From a bacterium (GTDB taxonomy: Bacteria; Pseudomonadota; Alphaproteobacteria; Acetobacterales; Acetobacteraceae), in the NCBI GenBank assembly GCA_026224825.1, contig JAMFRO010000067.1, positions 1 to 64,000 on the forward strand: DNA of 64,000 nt, in the 5' to 3' direction. How positions within the stretch are numbered: position 1 is the first letter of the stretch; every line of letters starts with the position of its first letter. This document shows positions 1-9,253 of the stretch, in pieces. Under the pieces are notes generated by a model. The model searched no databases. It had not been told where the DNA came from and saw nothing but the letters and a program-made list of their open reading frames with translations. The translations under genes and the position numbers were made by a program.

Positions 1-230
1 GCTCCGCCCTCGACCCGCTGGGGCCTGAGGCCCCAGACCCCCACTACTTCGGGTCTTGGAAAGGGATGCCCTGCACGGGCTTTCCACGAGCACACTGTGG
101 AGGGCATCCCTTTCCAAGACCCGGGTGGGATCCAAGGGCCCTTCGGCCCTTGGCGGGTCGTCACGCCGGAGGCGTGCTGCGCACGACGGCAGAGCCCTGG
201 CCTTTTCCGTGGAGCCACTCCGCCTACCGC
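1..230. repeat. Mosaic palindromic element, copy 1 (cut by the window edge)
   Basis: Series of nested hairpins lying directly after the 3' end of the minus-strand korB gene. Parts seen: the CTGGGGCC/GGCCCCAG hairpin near 19-36; a perfect 22-bp stem (51-72 with 101-122) around a 28-nt loop; an AAGGGCC/GGCCCTT hairpin near 134-152; and a 30-bp module (159-188) that also occurs at 41715-41744 and 62004-62033. The AAAAGGC/TTCCGTGGA border is at 200-214. The left arm lies outside the window. The same architecture recurs at 28531, 41538 and 61972. Confidence 0.85.
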
Positions 231-1282
231 AAGCTGGCGTTCAGCCTGTCCAATGTCGCGCTACCAGGGCACAGCGTGGTTTCGGAAAGTTCGTTCAGCG
301 GCGTGGCCGTGGTGCCAAGCAGATCGTGCATGTCATCGGCGCCGGGGTCCACATAAAGCAGGCCGGTGACAATTTCGCCTTGGGCCTTGCGTTGTTCGAG
401 AAAGTTGAAAGCGGCGGCACGGTCGCGCGGGTCATAATCGTTTGTCCCGAGCTTGCGCAGGCGCAGCAGCGAGCCATCGTGCTGGCGGACGATCTCCGTG
501 GCGCCGGGTTCGTAATCGACCGTGATTTCCTGCCGCTCGGTGATGACGTCCAGAAAATTCACCGCCTCATTATGCTCGCGCACATAATCAAAGCTCTTGG
601 TGGAACCCTGGTGATTGTTGAAGGTGACGCATGGCGAAATGCAATCGATAAAGGCAGCACCTTTATGCGCGAGAGCGGCCTTGATGAGCGGGACGAGCTG
701 GGTTTTATCCCCCGAAAAACTACGGGCAACAAAACTGGCACCAAGCTGCAACGCCATGCCAACAAGGTCGATGGCCTCGTCCCTATTGGTCGCCCCGGTT
801 TTGCTCTTCGCCCCTTTATCGGATGTCGCGGAGAACTGACCTTTGGTAAGGCCATACACGCCGTTATTCTCGACGATATAGGTCATATTGACGCCGCGCC
901 GCATGGCATGGGCAAATTGCCCCAAGCCGATGGAAGCGGAATCGCCATCACCAGACACGCCAAGATAGATGAGATCACGATTAGCCAAATTGGCACCCGT
1001 GACGACCGACGGCATACGGCCATGCACGGCATTGAAGCCATGCGAATTACCCAGAAAATAAGTGGGCGTTTTGGAAGAACAACCAATGCCGGAGAGTTTT
1101 GCAATCCGGTGCGGCGGCAGATCCAGCTCAAAACAAGCGCGCACGATGGCAGCCGAGATGGAATCATGCCCGCAACCGGCGCAGAGGGTAGAAATCGCAC
1201 CTTCATAATCACGCTTGGTAAAGCCAAGGGAATTACAACCAAGGCCGGGGTGGTGCAGCTTGGGTTTGGGAAGGAAGCTCAT
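224..1282 (-). CDS. korB: 2-oxoacid:acceptor oxidoreductase, beta subunit (TPP-binding; KorB-like)
   Basis: 352-residue beta subunit of a CoA-dependent 2-oxoacid:ferredoxin oxidoreductase, probably using 2-oxoglutarate or pyruvate. It binds thiamine diphosphate and one iron-sulfur cluster. Visible signs are CAGCGH near residue 35, which supplies cluster cysteines, GIGCSSK around residue 66, and the TPP/Mg motif GDGDSASIG followed by ENNGVYGLTKGQ. Its ATG overlaps the stop of the alpha subunit by four bases (ATGA), so the two are translationally coupled in a minus-strand operon. Substrate specificity cannot be read from the sequence. Its 3' end runs straight into a palindromic element. Confidence 0.92.
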   Translation of the reverse strand: MSFLPKPKLHHPGLGCNSLGFTKRDYEGAISTLCAGCGHDSISAAIVRACFELDLPPHRIAKLSGIGCSSKTPTYFLGNSHGFNAVHGRMPSVVTGANLANRDLIYLGVSGDGDSASIGLGQFAHAMRRGVNMTYIVENNGVYGLTKGQFSATSDKGAKSKTGATNRDEAIDLVGMALQLGASFVARSFSGDKTQLVPLIKAALAHKGAAFIDCISPCVTFNNHQGSTKSFDYVREHNEAVNFLDVITERQEITVDYEPGATEIVRQHDGSLLRLRKLGTNDYDPRDRAAAFNFLEQRKAQGEIVTGLLYVDPGADDMHDLLGTTATPLNELSETTLCPGSATLDRLNASLR

Positions 1283-3123
1283 AACGCACTCCGGGCAGCA
1301 GGAAGATGGGCCGCTATTTTCTCGATGATATTGCTCGCCGTAATTGGCGAGCCGTCAAAATGTACCGCGCGAACAAGCTTAGCCGGGTTAATCTCCAGCT
1401 CATTGATCAGCATGGTGCGCAACTGGCCGTCGCGATTCTGCTCCACGACGAAAATCTGGTCATGTGCACCAATGAAATCGCGGACATCATCATTGAACGG
1501 AAAGGCGCGGATGCGGAGCAGATCGATATCGACATCATGCTTCGCCAGAATATCCTGCGCCTCACGCATCGCGGCACTGGTAGAACCATAATAGATAGCC
1601 CCGATTTTCGTTTCGGTCTCGGCAGATCGCATCTGCGGCGCCGGAACAAGAGATTCGGCGGTGCTGAATTTCCTCAACAGCCGCTCCATATTATCCACAT
1701 AAGCCGCACCGGATTCCGTATATTTAGCGTAACGGTCCTTGGATGTGCCACGCGTAAAATAAGCACCGCGCGTCGGGTGAGTACCAGGATAGGTCCGGGT
1801 GGGAATCCCATCACCATCACTATCAAGATAACGCCCGAAATCCTTTCCCGCTTCCAGCTCTTCCGCAGTCATCACCTTGCCACGGTCCATGGCACGGGAA
1901 TCATCCCAGCTCAGCGGGCGGCAAAGCCGTTCGTTCATGCCAATGTCGAGATCAAGCATAACAAAAATGGGCGTTTGCAGCCGATCAGCCAGGTCGAAGG
2001 CCGCGGCGCCAAACAGAAAACTCTCATGCGGGTCTTCCGGAAAGAGCAACACATGCTTGGTATCGCCATGCGAAGCATAAGCGGCTGCGAGCAAATCACA
2101 TTGCTGCGTACGGGTGGGCATCCCGGTGGAAGGGCCCGCACGCTGCACATCGAACACCACAGCGGGGATTTCGGCAAAATAGGCAAGCCCCAAAAACTCC
2201 TGCATCAGCGAGATGCCCGGGCCGGATGTCGCGGTAAACGCCCGCGCCCCATTCCACCCAGCACCAATCACCATGCCTATGGAAGCAATCTCGTCCTCAG
2301 CCTGCACAATCGCAAAATTGTTTTTGCCCGTCTCCTTATCCACCCGATATCGCGTGCAATATTTTGTAAAAGCCTCCACCAGCGAGGTCGAAGGCGTGAT
2401 AGGATACCAGGCGGCAACGGTAGCACCCGAGAAAACCGCACCCAGAGCCGCAGCGGTATTGCCATCGATGGAGATACGGTCGCCCACCTGATCCGAACGG
2501 CGAATGGTGAGGCCAATGGGGTGGCCAAGGTGTTGCAACGCGTAATCCCGCCCAATATGCAAAGCATGGATATTGGGCGGAATCAGTTTTTCCTTGGCTT
2601 TAAACTGTTCTTTAAGGAGAGCCTCGATCACCCCGATCTCAATATCGAGCAAAGCAGCCAAGGCGCCAACATAGATGATGTTCTTGAAGAGCTGGCGCTG
2701 GCGCGGATCAGAATATTCGCGGTTGCACAGCTCCGTCAGCGGCATGCCAATGATATTGATATCATCACGAAACCTATCCTGCGGTACCACGCGCGTGGAA
2801 TCATAAAAAAGATACCCACCAGGAACAATGGAAGCGACATCCTGCTCCCAGGTCTGCGGGTTCATCGCCACCATGAGGTCGGTGCCCTCGCGCGCGCCCA
2901 AATACCCCGCCTCCGACACGCGGATTTCATACCAGGTCGGCAGGCCCTGAATATTGCTGGGAAAAATATTGCGGGGTGCCACCGGCACACCCATACGGAT
3001 AATGGATTTAGCGAAGAGCTGATTGGCACTGGCAGAGCCCGAACCATTAACATTGGCGATTTTGACAACGAAATCATTGACGGCAACAACCGCCGCCAGC
3101 TCGTTCTTTACGATTTGCAGCAT
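1279..3123 (-). CDS. korA: 2-oxoacid:acceptor oxidoreductase, fused gamma-alpha subunit (KorA-like)
   Basis: 614-residue partner of the beta subunit. The first ~190 residues are the gamma (transferase-like) domain, beginning with the typical VKIANVNGSGSASANQLFAK segment. The remainder is the alpha pyrimidine-binding domain, recognisable by GNTAAALGAVFSGATVAAWY and by the TATSGPGISLMQEF motif near residue 300. This gamma-alpha fusion is the usual form in aerobic-type KorAB enzymes that decarboxylate 2-oxoglutarate or pyruvate with CoA and ferredoxin. The gene overlaps both neighbours (16 bases with the upstream flavoprotein, 4 with korB), so the three proteins are probably made as one complex. 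I infer that electrons pass to the GltD-like subunit. Confidence 0.92.
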   Translation of the reverse strand: MLQIVKNELAAVVAVNDFVVKIANVNGSGSASANQLFAKSIIRMGVPVAPRNIFPSNIQGLPTWYEIRVSEAGYLGAREGTDLMVAMNPQTWEQDVASIVPGGYLFYDSTRVVPQDRFRDDINIIGMPLTELCNREYSDPRQRQLFKNIIYVGALAALLDIEIGVIEALLKEQFKAKEKLIPPNIHALHIGRDYALQHLGHPIGLTIRRSDQVGDRISIDGNTAAALGAVFSGATVAAWYPITPSTSLVEAFTKYCTRYRVDKETGKNNFAIVQAEDEIASIGMVIGAGWNGARAFTATSGPGISLMQEFLGLAYFAEIPAVVFDVQRAGPSTGMPTRTQQCDLLAAAYASHGDTKHVLLFPEDPHESFLFGAAAFDLADRLQTPIFVMLDLDIGMNERLCRPLSWDDSRAMDRGKVMTAEELEAGKDFGRYLDSDGDGIPTRTYPGTHPTRGAYFTRGTSKDRYAKYTESGAAYVDNMERLLRKFSTAESLVPAPQMRSAETETKIGAIYYGSTSAAMREAQDILAKHDVDIDLLRIRAFPFNDDVRDFIGAHDQIFVVEQNRDGQLRTMLINELEINPAKLVRAVHFDGSPITASNIIEKIAAHLPAARSAL

Positions 3124-5030
3124 GAAGCCCCCGCTTTGGCGGTGTTAAACAGAAAACGTTGCATATCCCACGCACCCGTCGGGCAGCGCTCGGCGCAGAG
3201 CCCGCAATGCAGGCAGACATCCTCATCCTTCACCATGATGCGGCTGGTTTTGAGCGCGCCCGAAATATAGAGATCCTGCGTCAAATTCTGCGCCGGCGCG
3301 TTGAGCCGGGTGCGCAACTCCTCTTCCTCACCATTATCGACAAAACTGATGCAATCAACCGGGCAAATATCGTTACAAGCATCGCATTCAATGCAGAGAT
3401 TATCGCTGAACACAGTCTGCACATCGCAATTCAAACACCGCTCCGCCTCGGCCAAAGCCAGTGCGGGATCAAAACCAAGCTCCACTTCGGCTTTAATATT
3501 GGAGAGCACAATCGCCTTATCGGCATGCGGCACAGCGAAGCGGCGGTCATCCGAAATCTCGTTGCCGTAGCTCCATTCATGAATCCCCATTTTCTGGCTG
3601 GCAAGAGTCACATGCGGCGCGGGCCGCAGAGAAATGTCCTGGCCAGTGCAAAGCAGGTCGATCGAGATGGCGGCCTCATGCCCATGCGCCACGGCCCAGA
3701 TAATATTCTTGGGGCCGAAAGCAGAATCCCCCCCAAAGAAAACCCTCTCATGCGTAGAGCGGTGGGTGGTCTCATCCACCACCGGCATCCCCCATTTATC
3801 AAACTCAATGCCGATATCACGCTCAATCCAGGGAAACGTATTTTCCTGCCCCACGGCGACGAGCACGTCATCACAGGGAATATGCACATCCGGCTCCCCA
3901 GCAGGCACCAAATTGCGGCGCCCCTTGGCATCATACTCGGCCTTCACCTTCTCAAAGATGACCCCGGTAAGCCGCCCATCCTCATGCGTAAACTCTTTGG
4001 GCACGAGGAAATTCAGGATGGGGATGTCTTCATGCATCGCATCCTTCTTCTCCCAGGGCGAGGCTTTCATCTCCTCAAAACCGGAGCGCACCACAACCTT
4101 CACATCCTCCCCACCAAGCCGGCGGGCGGAGCGGCAGCAATCCATGGCCGTATTACCCCCGCCCAGCACGATCACGCGCTTACCGATGCCGGTGACATGG
4201 CCAAAGGAAATGGAGGAAAGCCAATCTATGCCCAGATGCACATTGGCGGCAGCCTCCTGCCGGCCCGGTATATCCAAATCTCGCCCACGGGGCGCCCCGG
4301 TGCCGACAAAAACAGCGTCGTAATTCTCTTCCAGCAGCGCCTTAAGGCTGTTCACCCGCTCGCCGTAGCGCAGCGAAATACCAAGTTGCTCGATATAACC
4401 GCATTCCTCATCCAGTACGCTGTCCGGCAGGCGGAATTTGGGGATTTGCGTACGCATCATCCCACCCCCGGCCTTACCGTCATCAATCAGCGTGATGTCA
4501 TAACCCAGCGGGGCCAGGTCGCGCGCCACGGTGAGCGAGGCCGGCCCCCCGCCGATCAGTGCGATGCGCTTACCATTCTTCTGCGCCGGCACCTGCGGCA
4601 GGCGGCCCGAAATATCGTCCTTATAATCAGCCGCCACGCGTTTAAGCCGGCAGATGGCAACCGGCTGCTCCTCCACCCGGCCGCGCCTGCAGGCAGGCTC
4701 ACACGGCCGGTCACAAACGCGGCCCAGGATTCCAGGAAACACATTGGACTGCCAATTCAGCATATAGGCGTCGGAATAACGCCCGGCGGCGATCAGCCGG
4801 ATATATTCAGGCACCGGCGTATGCGCCGGGCAGGCGTACTGGCAATCGACGACTTTATGGAAAAAGCCGGGATCGCTTATATTGGTTGGCTGCAAACCAA
4901 AATCCTCCGTACAGCCCGTTATGCGGGCCAGAAGGGCGGTACTTGCCTTAAGTTTCTTAAGTGCAACTGCCAGGATTCGGGCTGCTAGCGGGTCTTTTTT
5001 ATCGCAACCCGGACGGCGGCTGCGTGGCAC
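3108..5030 (-). CDS. GltD-like FAD/NAD(P)-dependent oxidoreductase with C-terminal ferredoxin domains
   Basis: 640-residue iron-sulfur flavoprotein of the glutamate synthase small-subunit family. After a divergent start come an N-terminal Fe-S region with CQYACP and CDRPCEPACRRG, an FAD-binding GGGPASLT near residue 157, an NAD(P)-binding VLGGGNTAMDC near residue 290, and two C-terminal 4Fe-4S motifs (CIECDACNDICP and CLHCGLCAERCP). It heads the operon with korA and korB, so I infer it passes electrons between the oxidoreductase and NAD(P). It lacks the glutamate synthase large subunit as a neighbour, so a gltD name would mislead. The start is uncertain: residues 1-35 look unlike the family, and an internal start is possible. 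Confidence 0.85.
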   Translation of the reverse strand: MPRSRRPGCDKKDPLAARILAVALKKLKASTALLARITGCTEDFGLQPTNISDPGFFHKVVDCQYACPAHTPVPEYIRLIAAGRYSDAYMLNWQSNVFPGILGRVCDRPCEPACRRGRVEEQPVAICRLKRVAADYKDDISGRLPQVPAQKNGKRIALIGGGPASLTVARDLAPLGYDITLIDDGKAGGGMMRTQIPKFRLPDSVLDEECGYIEQLGISLRYGERVNSLKALLEENYDAVFVGTGAPRGRDLDIPGRQEAAANVHLGIDWLSSISFGHVTGIGKRVIVLGGGNTAMDCCRSARRLGGEDVKVVVRSGFEEMKASPWEKKDAMHEDIPILNFLVPKEFTHEDGRLTGVIFEKVKAEYDAKGRRNLVPAGEPDVHIPCDDVLVAVGQENTFPWIERDIGIEFDKWGMPVVDETTHRSTHERVFFGGDSAFGPKNIIWAVAHGHEAAISIDLLCTGQDISLRPAPHVTLASQKMGIHEWSYGNEISDDRRFAVPHADKAIVLSNIKAEVELGFDPALALAEAERCLNCDVQTVFSDNLCIECDACNDICPVDCISFVDNGEEEELRTRLNAPAQNLTQDLYISGALKTSRIMVKDEDVCLHCGLCAERCPTGAWDMQRFLFNTAKAGASCCKS

Positions 5031-5190
5031 GGAGCATAGGCAGAAACTTCGTGGCCGGGCAATGGGGCCAAAACAAGCGGAAAACCCCCTTTTTAACCAT
5101 TCTCTATAAGGAAATTGGCGATTTGATTACCTCGCCGCTGATACCTATATGCCAATGACATTGCAGTGTTGTGGATAAGGAAGGCAAACG

Positions 5191-5754
5191 GTGACAGAGC
5201 GGGGGGACCAGGATCGAGCGATGACCGCCCCGGCATGCCAAACAGCCGAATGCGGCTTCCTGCCGTTCGTCATCAAGCGCGACGGCACCTGGCTGTACAA
5301 AGGCACCCCCATCACGCGCAAACCCATGGTCTGCCTGTTCTCAACAATCTTGAAGCGCGATGAGGACGGGCGCTACCTGCTGGAGACACCAGCCGAACGC
5401 GGCTGGATCGAGGTGGAGGACGCCCCGTTTCTCGCCGTGGAGCTGGACTGGACCGGGCATGGCAAAACCCAGAGGTTAAGTTTCCGCACCAACGTGGACC
5501 AATGCGTCACGGCAGGCCCGGAGCACCCCATCCGCATTTCCCATGATTTGCTGAGTTGCGAGCCCACGCCCTATCTTCGTGTGCGTGATGGCAAAGGCAA
5601 ACACCCCCTTGAGGCAAAGATCAACCGCGCGACCTATTACGAGCTGGTGGCCCTGGCCGAGCCCGGCATCGTGCGCGGCCGCAAGGTCCTGGGCGTATGG
5701 AGCGAGGGCATGTTTTTCTCGCTGGGCTACCTGCCGTCAGGCTATTGTGGCTGA
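5191..5754 (+). CDS. DUF1285 domain-containing protein
   Basis: 187-residue protein of the DUF1285 family, recognised by IKRDGTWLYKGTPI, by the central FRTNVDQCVTAGPEHPI segment and by KINRATYYELVALA near the C-terminus. The family has a beta-rich cytosolic fold and no settled function. GTG at 5191 is preceded by GGATAAGGAAGG, a good ribosome-binding site; an internal ATG at 5221 is an alternative. It faces away from the oxidoreductase operon, with a shared 160-bp promoter region. It probably starts a transcription unit with the NUDIX and CCA genes, 18 bases downstream. Confidence 0.85.
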   Translation: MTERGDQDRAMTAPACQTAECGFLPFVIKRDGTWLYKGTPITRKPMVCLFSTILKRDEDGRYLLETPAERGWIEVEDAPFLAVELDWTGHGKTQRLSFRTNVDQCVTAGPEHPIRISHDLLSCEPTPYLRVRDGKGKHPLEAKINRATYYELVALAEPGIVRGRKVLGVWSEGMFFSLGYLPSGYCG

Positions 5755-5772
5755 AATATCCGGTGGGTTGAG

Positions 5773-6330
5773 ATGAACGAGGCGGAGCTGCGCGCGCGGC
5801 TGCCGGCCGGTCTGGCGCATAATCAATTATTGCTGGCGGACAACCGGCCCGCGGCGGTACTGGTGCCCCTGGAGCCGGGGCGTGGTGTGTGGCTGACCAG
5901 GCGCAGCGGCAAAATGACAAACCATGCCGGCCAGGTGTCGTTTCCAGGCGGCAAGGTAGATCCGGGCGATGTCTCGGTGGAAGCAGCAGCCCTGCGCGAA
6001 GCCTGGGAGGAAATCGGCCTGGCACCGGCAGGCGTAAACATCCTCGGGCGGCTGGATGACCACATCACCGGCACCGGGTTCCATATCACGCCCGTGGTGG
6101 CGCTGGTGCCGCGTGGCGCGGCGGTGCATGTGGCCTCCGACGAGGTCGCAGAGGTATTCTGCCTCCCCTTTGAGGTGCTGCTGGACCCAATGCTGCCGCG
6201 CGAGCGGGTGGCCTATGTGAATGAGGATGAGCGGCAATTTTATGTATGGCCACATGAGGATCATGTGATCTGGGGCGCAACCGGCGGGATTTTGCGCAGG
6301 CTCGCGCTCCTGCTGCGAGGTGAGGGATGA
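5773..6330 (+). CDS. NUDIX hydrolase, probable CoA pyrophosphatase (NudL type)
   Basis: 185-residue NUDIX enzyme. The NUDIX box is intact: PGGKVDPGD, then AALREAWEEIGL. It follows the QVSFPGGKVD context and the RSGKMTNHAGQ segment that mark the CoA/acyl-CoA diphosphatase subgroup. Such enzymes cleave CoA to 4'-phosphopantetheine and 3',5'-ADP with Mg2+ or Mn2+. Its TGA overlaps the ATG of cca (ATGA), so the two are co-translated. NUDIX plus CCA-enzyme pairs are common in alphaproteobacteria. Exact substrate is inferred from the subgroup only. Confidence 0.9.
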   Translation: MNEAELRARLPAGLAHNQLLLADNRPAAVLVPLEPGRGVWLTRRSGKMTNHAGQVSFPGGKVDPGDVSVEAAALREAWEEIGLAPAGVNILGRLDDHITGTGFHITPVVALVPRGAAVHVASDEVAEVFCLPFEVLLDPMLPRERVAYVNEDERQFYVWPHEDHVIWGATGGILRRLALLLRGEG

Positions 6331-7472
6331 TCAACCTGCCTGGCATGGCGCAGGTTTGGGATGCGTTGCCCGAGGCGCGCATCGTGGGCGGTGCCGTACG
6401 CGACTGGCTGGCGCAGCGAGATGTGGCCGATGTGGATTTCGCCGTGCCCCTGGCGCCGGATGTGGTCATGGCACGCGCGGCAGCAGCGGGCCTGAAGACA
6501 GTACCGACAGGGCTGGCACATGGCACGGTAACAATCGTGGCGGCGGGGCACGGCTTCGAGGTCACCAGCCTGCGGCGGGATATAGCAACGGATGGCCGCC
6601 ACGCAGTGGTCGCCTTCACCGACGACTGGCAGGAAGACGCCGCACGGCGCGATTTTACCATCAACGCAATGTCAGCAGCCCGTGACGGCAATGTCCACGA
6701 TTATTTCGGCGGCCAGGAAGATCTGGCGGCCGGGCGCGTACGCTTCGTGGGCGATGCAGCAGCCCGGATCACCGAAGATTATTTGCGGGTATTGCGGTTT
6801 TTCCGCTTCTTTGCGCGCTACGGGCGCGGCACCCCGGATGCGGCGGCCGTGGCAGCGGTGACCGCGCTGCGGAACGGGGTGAACGGACTCTCGGCAGAGC
6901 GTGTATGGAGCGAGATCAACAAAATTTTGGCAGCCCCAGCGCCAGTGCCCACGTTGCGGCTGATGGCGGATACCGGCATCCTGCCCCTGGTATTACCAGG
7001 AGCAGAAGTGGCGCGGCTGGAGGCGGTTATAGCGGCGGGCGCGCCGGTGGATGCCCTGTTGCGCATAGCCGCGTTATGGCACGGGGATGTGGATGCGTTT
7101 GCAGCGCGCTGGCGGCTGAGTTCGGCCGAAACGGCCCGGCTGGCAGCGTTGACGGTGCCAAACGCGCTGCAGCCGGCAGATGATGACGCGGCTTTACGCC
7201 GGGCCCTGGCTGAAGAGCCGCCTGCGATGCTGGTGGACCGAATCTGGCTGGCAGCCGGTGCTGGTCCGGATTGGGCGGCATTGCGCGCACGGCTTTTAGG
7301 TATGCAACGGCCGGTATTTCCGCTCCAGGGCCGGGATCTGGCAGCTCTGGGCCTGACACCGGGGCCGGAAATGGGGGTAACCTTGCGTGAAATCCGCGAC
7401 TGGTGGCTCGCCGGGGGATGCATTGCCGATGCCGCCGCCTGCCGCGCTCAGGTGAGTCGCCCGGCCCCTTGA
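6327..7472 (+). CDS. cca: CCA-adding tRNA nucleotidyltransferase
   Basis: 381-residue class II nucleotidyltransferase that builds or repairs the 3'-CCA end of tRNAs. Visible motifs are the nucleotidyltransferase signature IVGGAVRDWL near residue 19, the catalytic aspartates in DVADVDFAVP, the RRDFTINAM motif near residue 109 and the DYLRVLRFFRFFARYG helix that helps read ATP and CTP. A helical C-terminal part completes a normal length for the alphaproteobacterial form, without an HD domain. It starts inside the NUDIX stop codon. About 70 bases separate it from mnmG. Confidence 0.93.
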   Translation: MINLPGMAQVWDALPEARIVGGAVRDWLAQRDVADVDFAVPLAPDVVMARAAAAGLKTVPTGLAHGTVTIVAAGHGFEVTSLRRDIATDGRHAVVAFTDDWQEDAARRDFTINAMSAARDGNVHDYFGGQEDLAAGRVRFVGDAAARITEDYLRVLRFFRFFARYGRGTPDAAAVAAVTALRNGVNGLSAERVWSEINKILAAPAPVPTLRLMADTGILPLVLPGAEVARLEAVIAAGAPVDALLRIAALWHGDVDAFAARWRLSSAETARLAALTVPNALQPADDDAALRRALAEEPPAMLVDRIWLAAGAGPDWAALRARLLGMQRPVFPLQGRDLAALGLTPGPEMGVTLREIRDWWLAGGCIADAAACRAQVSRPAP

Positions 7473-7543
7473 GGTTCAGCCGCACATACCCGGCCCGCCC
7501 CAATCGCGTGGCATTTCCCCAACATTCCAGCTAAACCCCGCGC

Positions 7544-9253
7544 ATGATCTACGATGTCATCATCATCGGCGGCGGCCACGCCGGCACCGAAGCCGCGGCA
7601 GCCTCCGCCCGCTTCGGCGCCCGCACCCTGCTCGTCACCCAGCGCGCCGACCGCCTGGGCGAGATGTCCTGCAACCCAGCCATCGGCGGCATCGGCAAGG
7701 GCCATCTTGTCCGCGAGATCGACGCGCTAGACGGCCTCATGGGCAAAGCCGCAGATGCCGCCTGCATCCATTTCAAACTCCTCAACCGCGGCAAAGGCCC
7801 CGCCGTGCGCGGCCCCCGCGCCCAGGCCGACCGCAAACTCTACCGCCAGGCCATCCAATCCCTGCTCGCCGCCCAGGAAAACCTCACCATCCTTGAGGGC
7901 GAAGCCGCAACCCTGGAACAGCACAACAACCACATCACTGGCGTCACTTTGGCCACCGGAAAAACCATCCAATGCGCCGCCGTGGTCCTCACCACCGGCA
8001 CCTTCCTCAACGGCATTTTGCATTTCGGTTCAGAAATGAAATCCGGCGGCCGCATCGGCGACGCTCCCTCTATCAGCCTGGCAGCTTCCCTTGCCCGCCT
8101 CAGCCTGCCGCTCGGCCGCCTCAAAACCGGCACCCCCCCGCGCCTGGCCAAATCCAGCATCGACTGGGAATCCCTCCCCGAAGACAAAGGCGAGAACCCG
8201 CCAGAACCCTTCTCCGCCCTCACCTCAGCCGTCACCAACGAGCAGATCTCCTGCCGCATCACCAAAACCACGGAACAAACCCACCAAATCATCCGTGAAA
8301 ACATCCATAAATCAGCGGTTTACGGCGGAAACATCGCCGGCCGCGGACCTCGTTATTGCCCCTCCATCGAGGACAAAGTCGTCCGCTTCGCCGAAAAACC
8401 CGGCCACCAGATTTTCCTGGAACCCGAAGGCCTGGACGACGATACCATCTACCCCAACGGCATCTCCACCTCCCTGCCGGAGGATGTCCAGGAACTCCTG
8501 CTCCACTCCATCCCCGGCCTGGAACACGCAAAAATCCTGCGCCCCGGCTACGCCGTGGAATACGACTACGTAGACCCCCGCGCCCTCGACCACAGCCTGC
8601 AGGTAAAATCCCTCCCCGGCCTCTACCTCGCCGGCCAGATCAACGGCACCACGGGTTACGAGGAAGCCGGCGCCCAAGGCCTCATCGCCGGGCTCAACGC
8701 CGCCCGCACCGCCGGCGGCAGCACCCCCATCACCCTCACCAGGGCGCAAGCCTATACCGGCGTGCTCATCGACGACCTCGTCACCCAAGGTGTCACCGAA
8801 CCCTACCGCATGTTCACCTCCCGCGCCGAGTACCGCCTGCAACTCCGCGCCGACAACGCCGAAATCCGCCTCACCCCCTTAGGCTTCACGTGGAGCATTA
8901 TCGGCAGTGAACGCAGAGCCAATTTCGCCGCCCTCGAATCCGAAATCGCCGGCTTCAACGGCAAACCACAAGGCGAGACCCGCGCCGCCAACATTCTGCG
9001 CGCCGACCAGCACTACGCCGGCTATCTCTCCCGCCAGGATCTCGAGATCAAAGCCCGCGCGCGCGACGAAGCCGTCCGCATCCCCGAAGCCTTCGACTAC
9101 ACATCCATCGGCGGTCTCTCCAACGAATTGCGCGAAAAGCTCAACCTAGCCCGCCCACAAACCCTGGCCGCCGCCGGCCGTATCGAGGCTATGACCCCCG
9201 CTGCCCTCGGCGCCATCTTCGCCGCCCTTAAAAAATCCCGCCGCGCCGCATGA
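7544..9253 (+). CDS. mnmG: tRNA uridine-5-carboxymethylaminomethyl modification enzyme MnmG (GidA)
   Basis: FAD-dependent subunit of the MnmE-MnmG complex that makes cmnm5U34 in tRNA. The dinucleotide-binding [14 protein letters not shown] is at the N-terminus. The conserved [30 protein letters not shown] and [15 protein letters not shown] blocks are all present. At 569 residues it is about 50 shorter than the usual 620-630. The loss lies in the helical linker after [14 protein letters not shown], where the family usually has a longer segment, while the C-terminal [12 protein letters not shown] helix is intact. It overlaps rsmG by four bases. mnmE is not in this window. Confidence 0.95.
   Translation: MIYDVIIIGGGHAGTEAAAASARFGARTLLVTQRADRLGEMSCNPAIGGIGKGHLVREIDALDGLMGKAADAACIHFKLLNRGKGPAVRGPRAQADRKLYRQAIQSLLAAQENLTILEGEAATLEQHNNHITGVTLATGKTIQCAAVVLTTGTFLNGILHFGSEMKSGGRIGDAPSISLAASLARLSLPLGRLKTGTPPRLAKSSIDWESLPEDKGENPPEPFSALTSAVTNEQISCRITKTTEQTHQIIRENIHKSAVYGGNIAGRGPRYCPSIEDKVVRFAEKPGHQIFLEPEGLDDDTIYPNGISTSLPEDVQELLLHSIPGLEHAKILRPGYAVEYDYVDPRALDHSLQVKSLPGLYLAGQINGTTGYEEAGAQGLIAGLNAARTAGGSTPITLTRAQAYTGVLIDDLVTQGVTEPYRMFTSRAEYRLQLRADNAEIRLTPLGFTWSIIGSERRANFAALESEIAGFNGKPQGETRAANILRADQHYAGYLSRQDLEIKARARDEAVRIPEAFDYTSIGGLSNELREKLNLARPQTLAAAGRIEAMTPAALGAIFAALKKSRRAA
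8882..8897. promoter_or_regulatory. Degenerate parS-like site inside mnmG
   Basis: The 16-mer GGCTTCACGTGGAGCA differs at two positions from the core of the parS palindrome after parB (TGCTTCACGTGAAGCA) and keeps the central TTCACGTG. It lies in the mnmG coding region 2.6 kb from parB. It may be a weak ParB site or a chance match, since the codons impose their own constraint. Confidence 0.3.

Noticed and set aside
56..1591. Long open frame antisense to korB and korA
   Set aside because: It is the mirror of two well-conserved genes in GC-rich DNA; its translation resembles no family and covers both gene ends.
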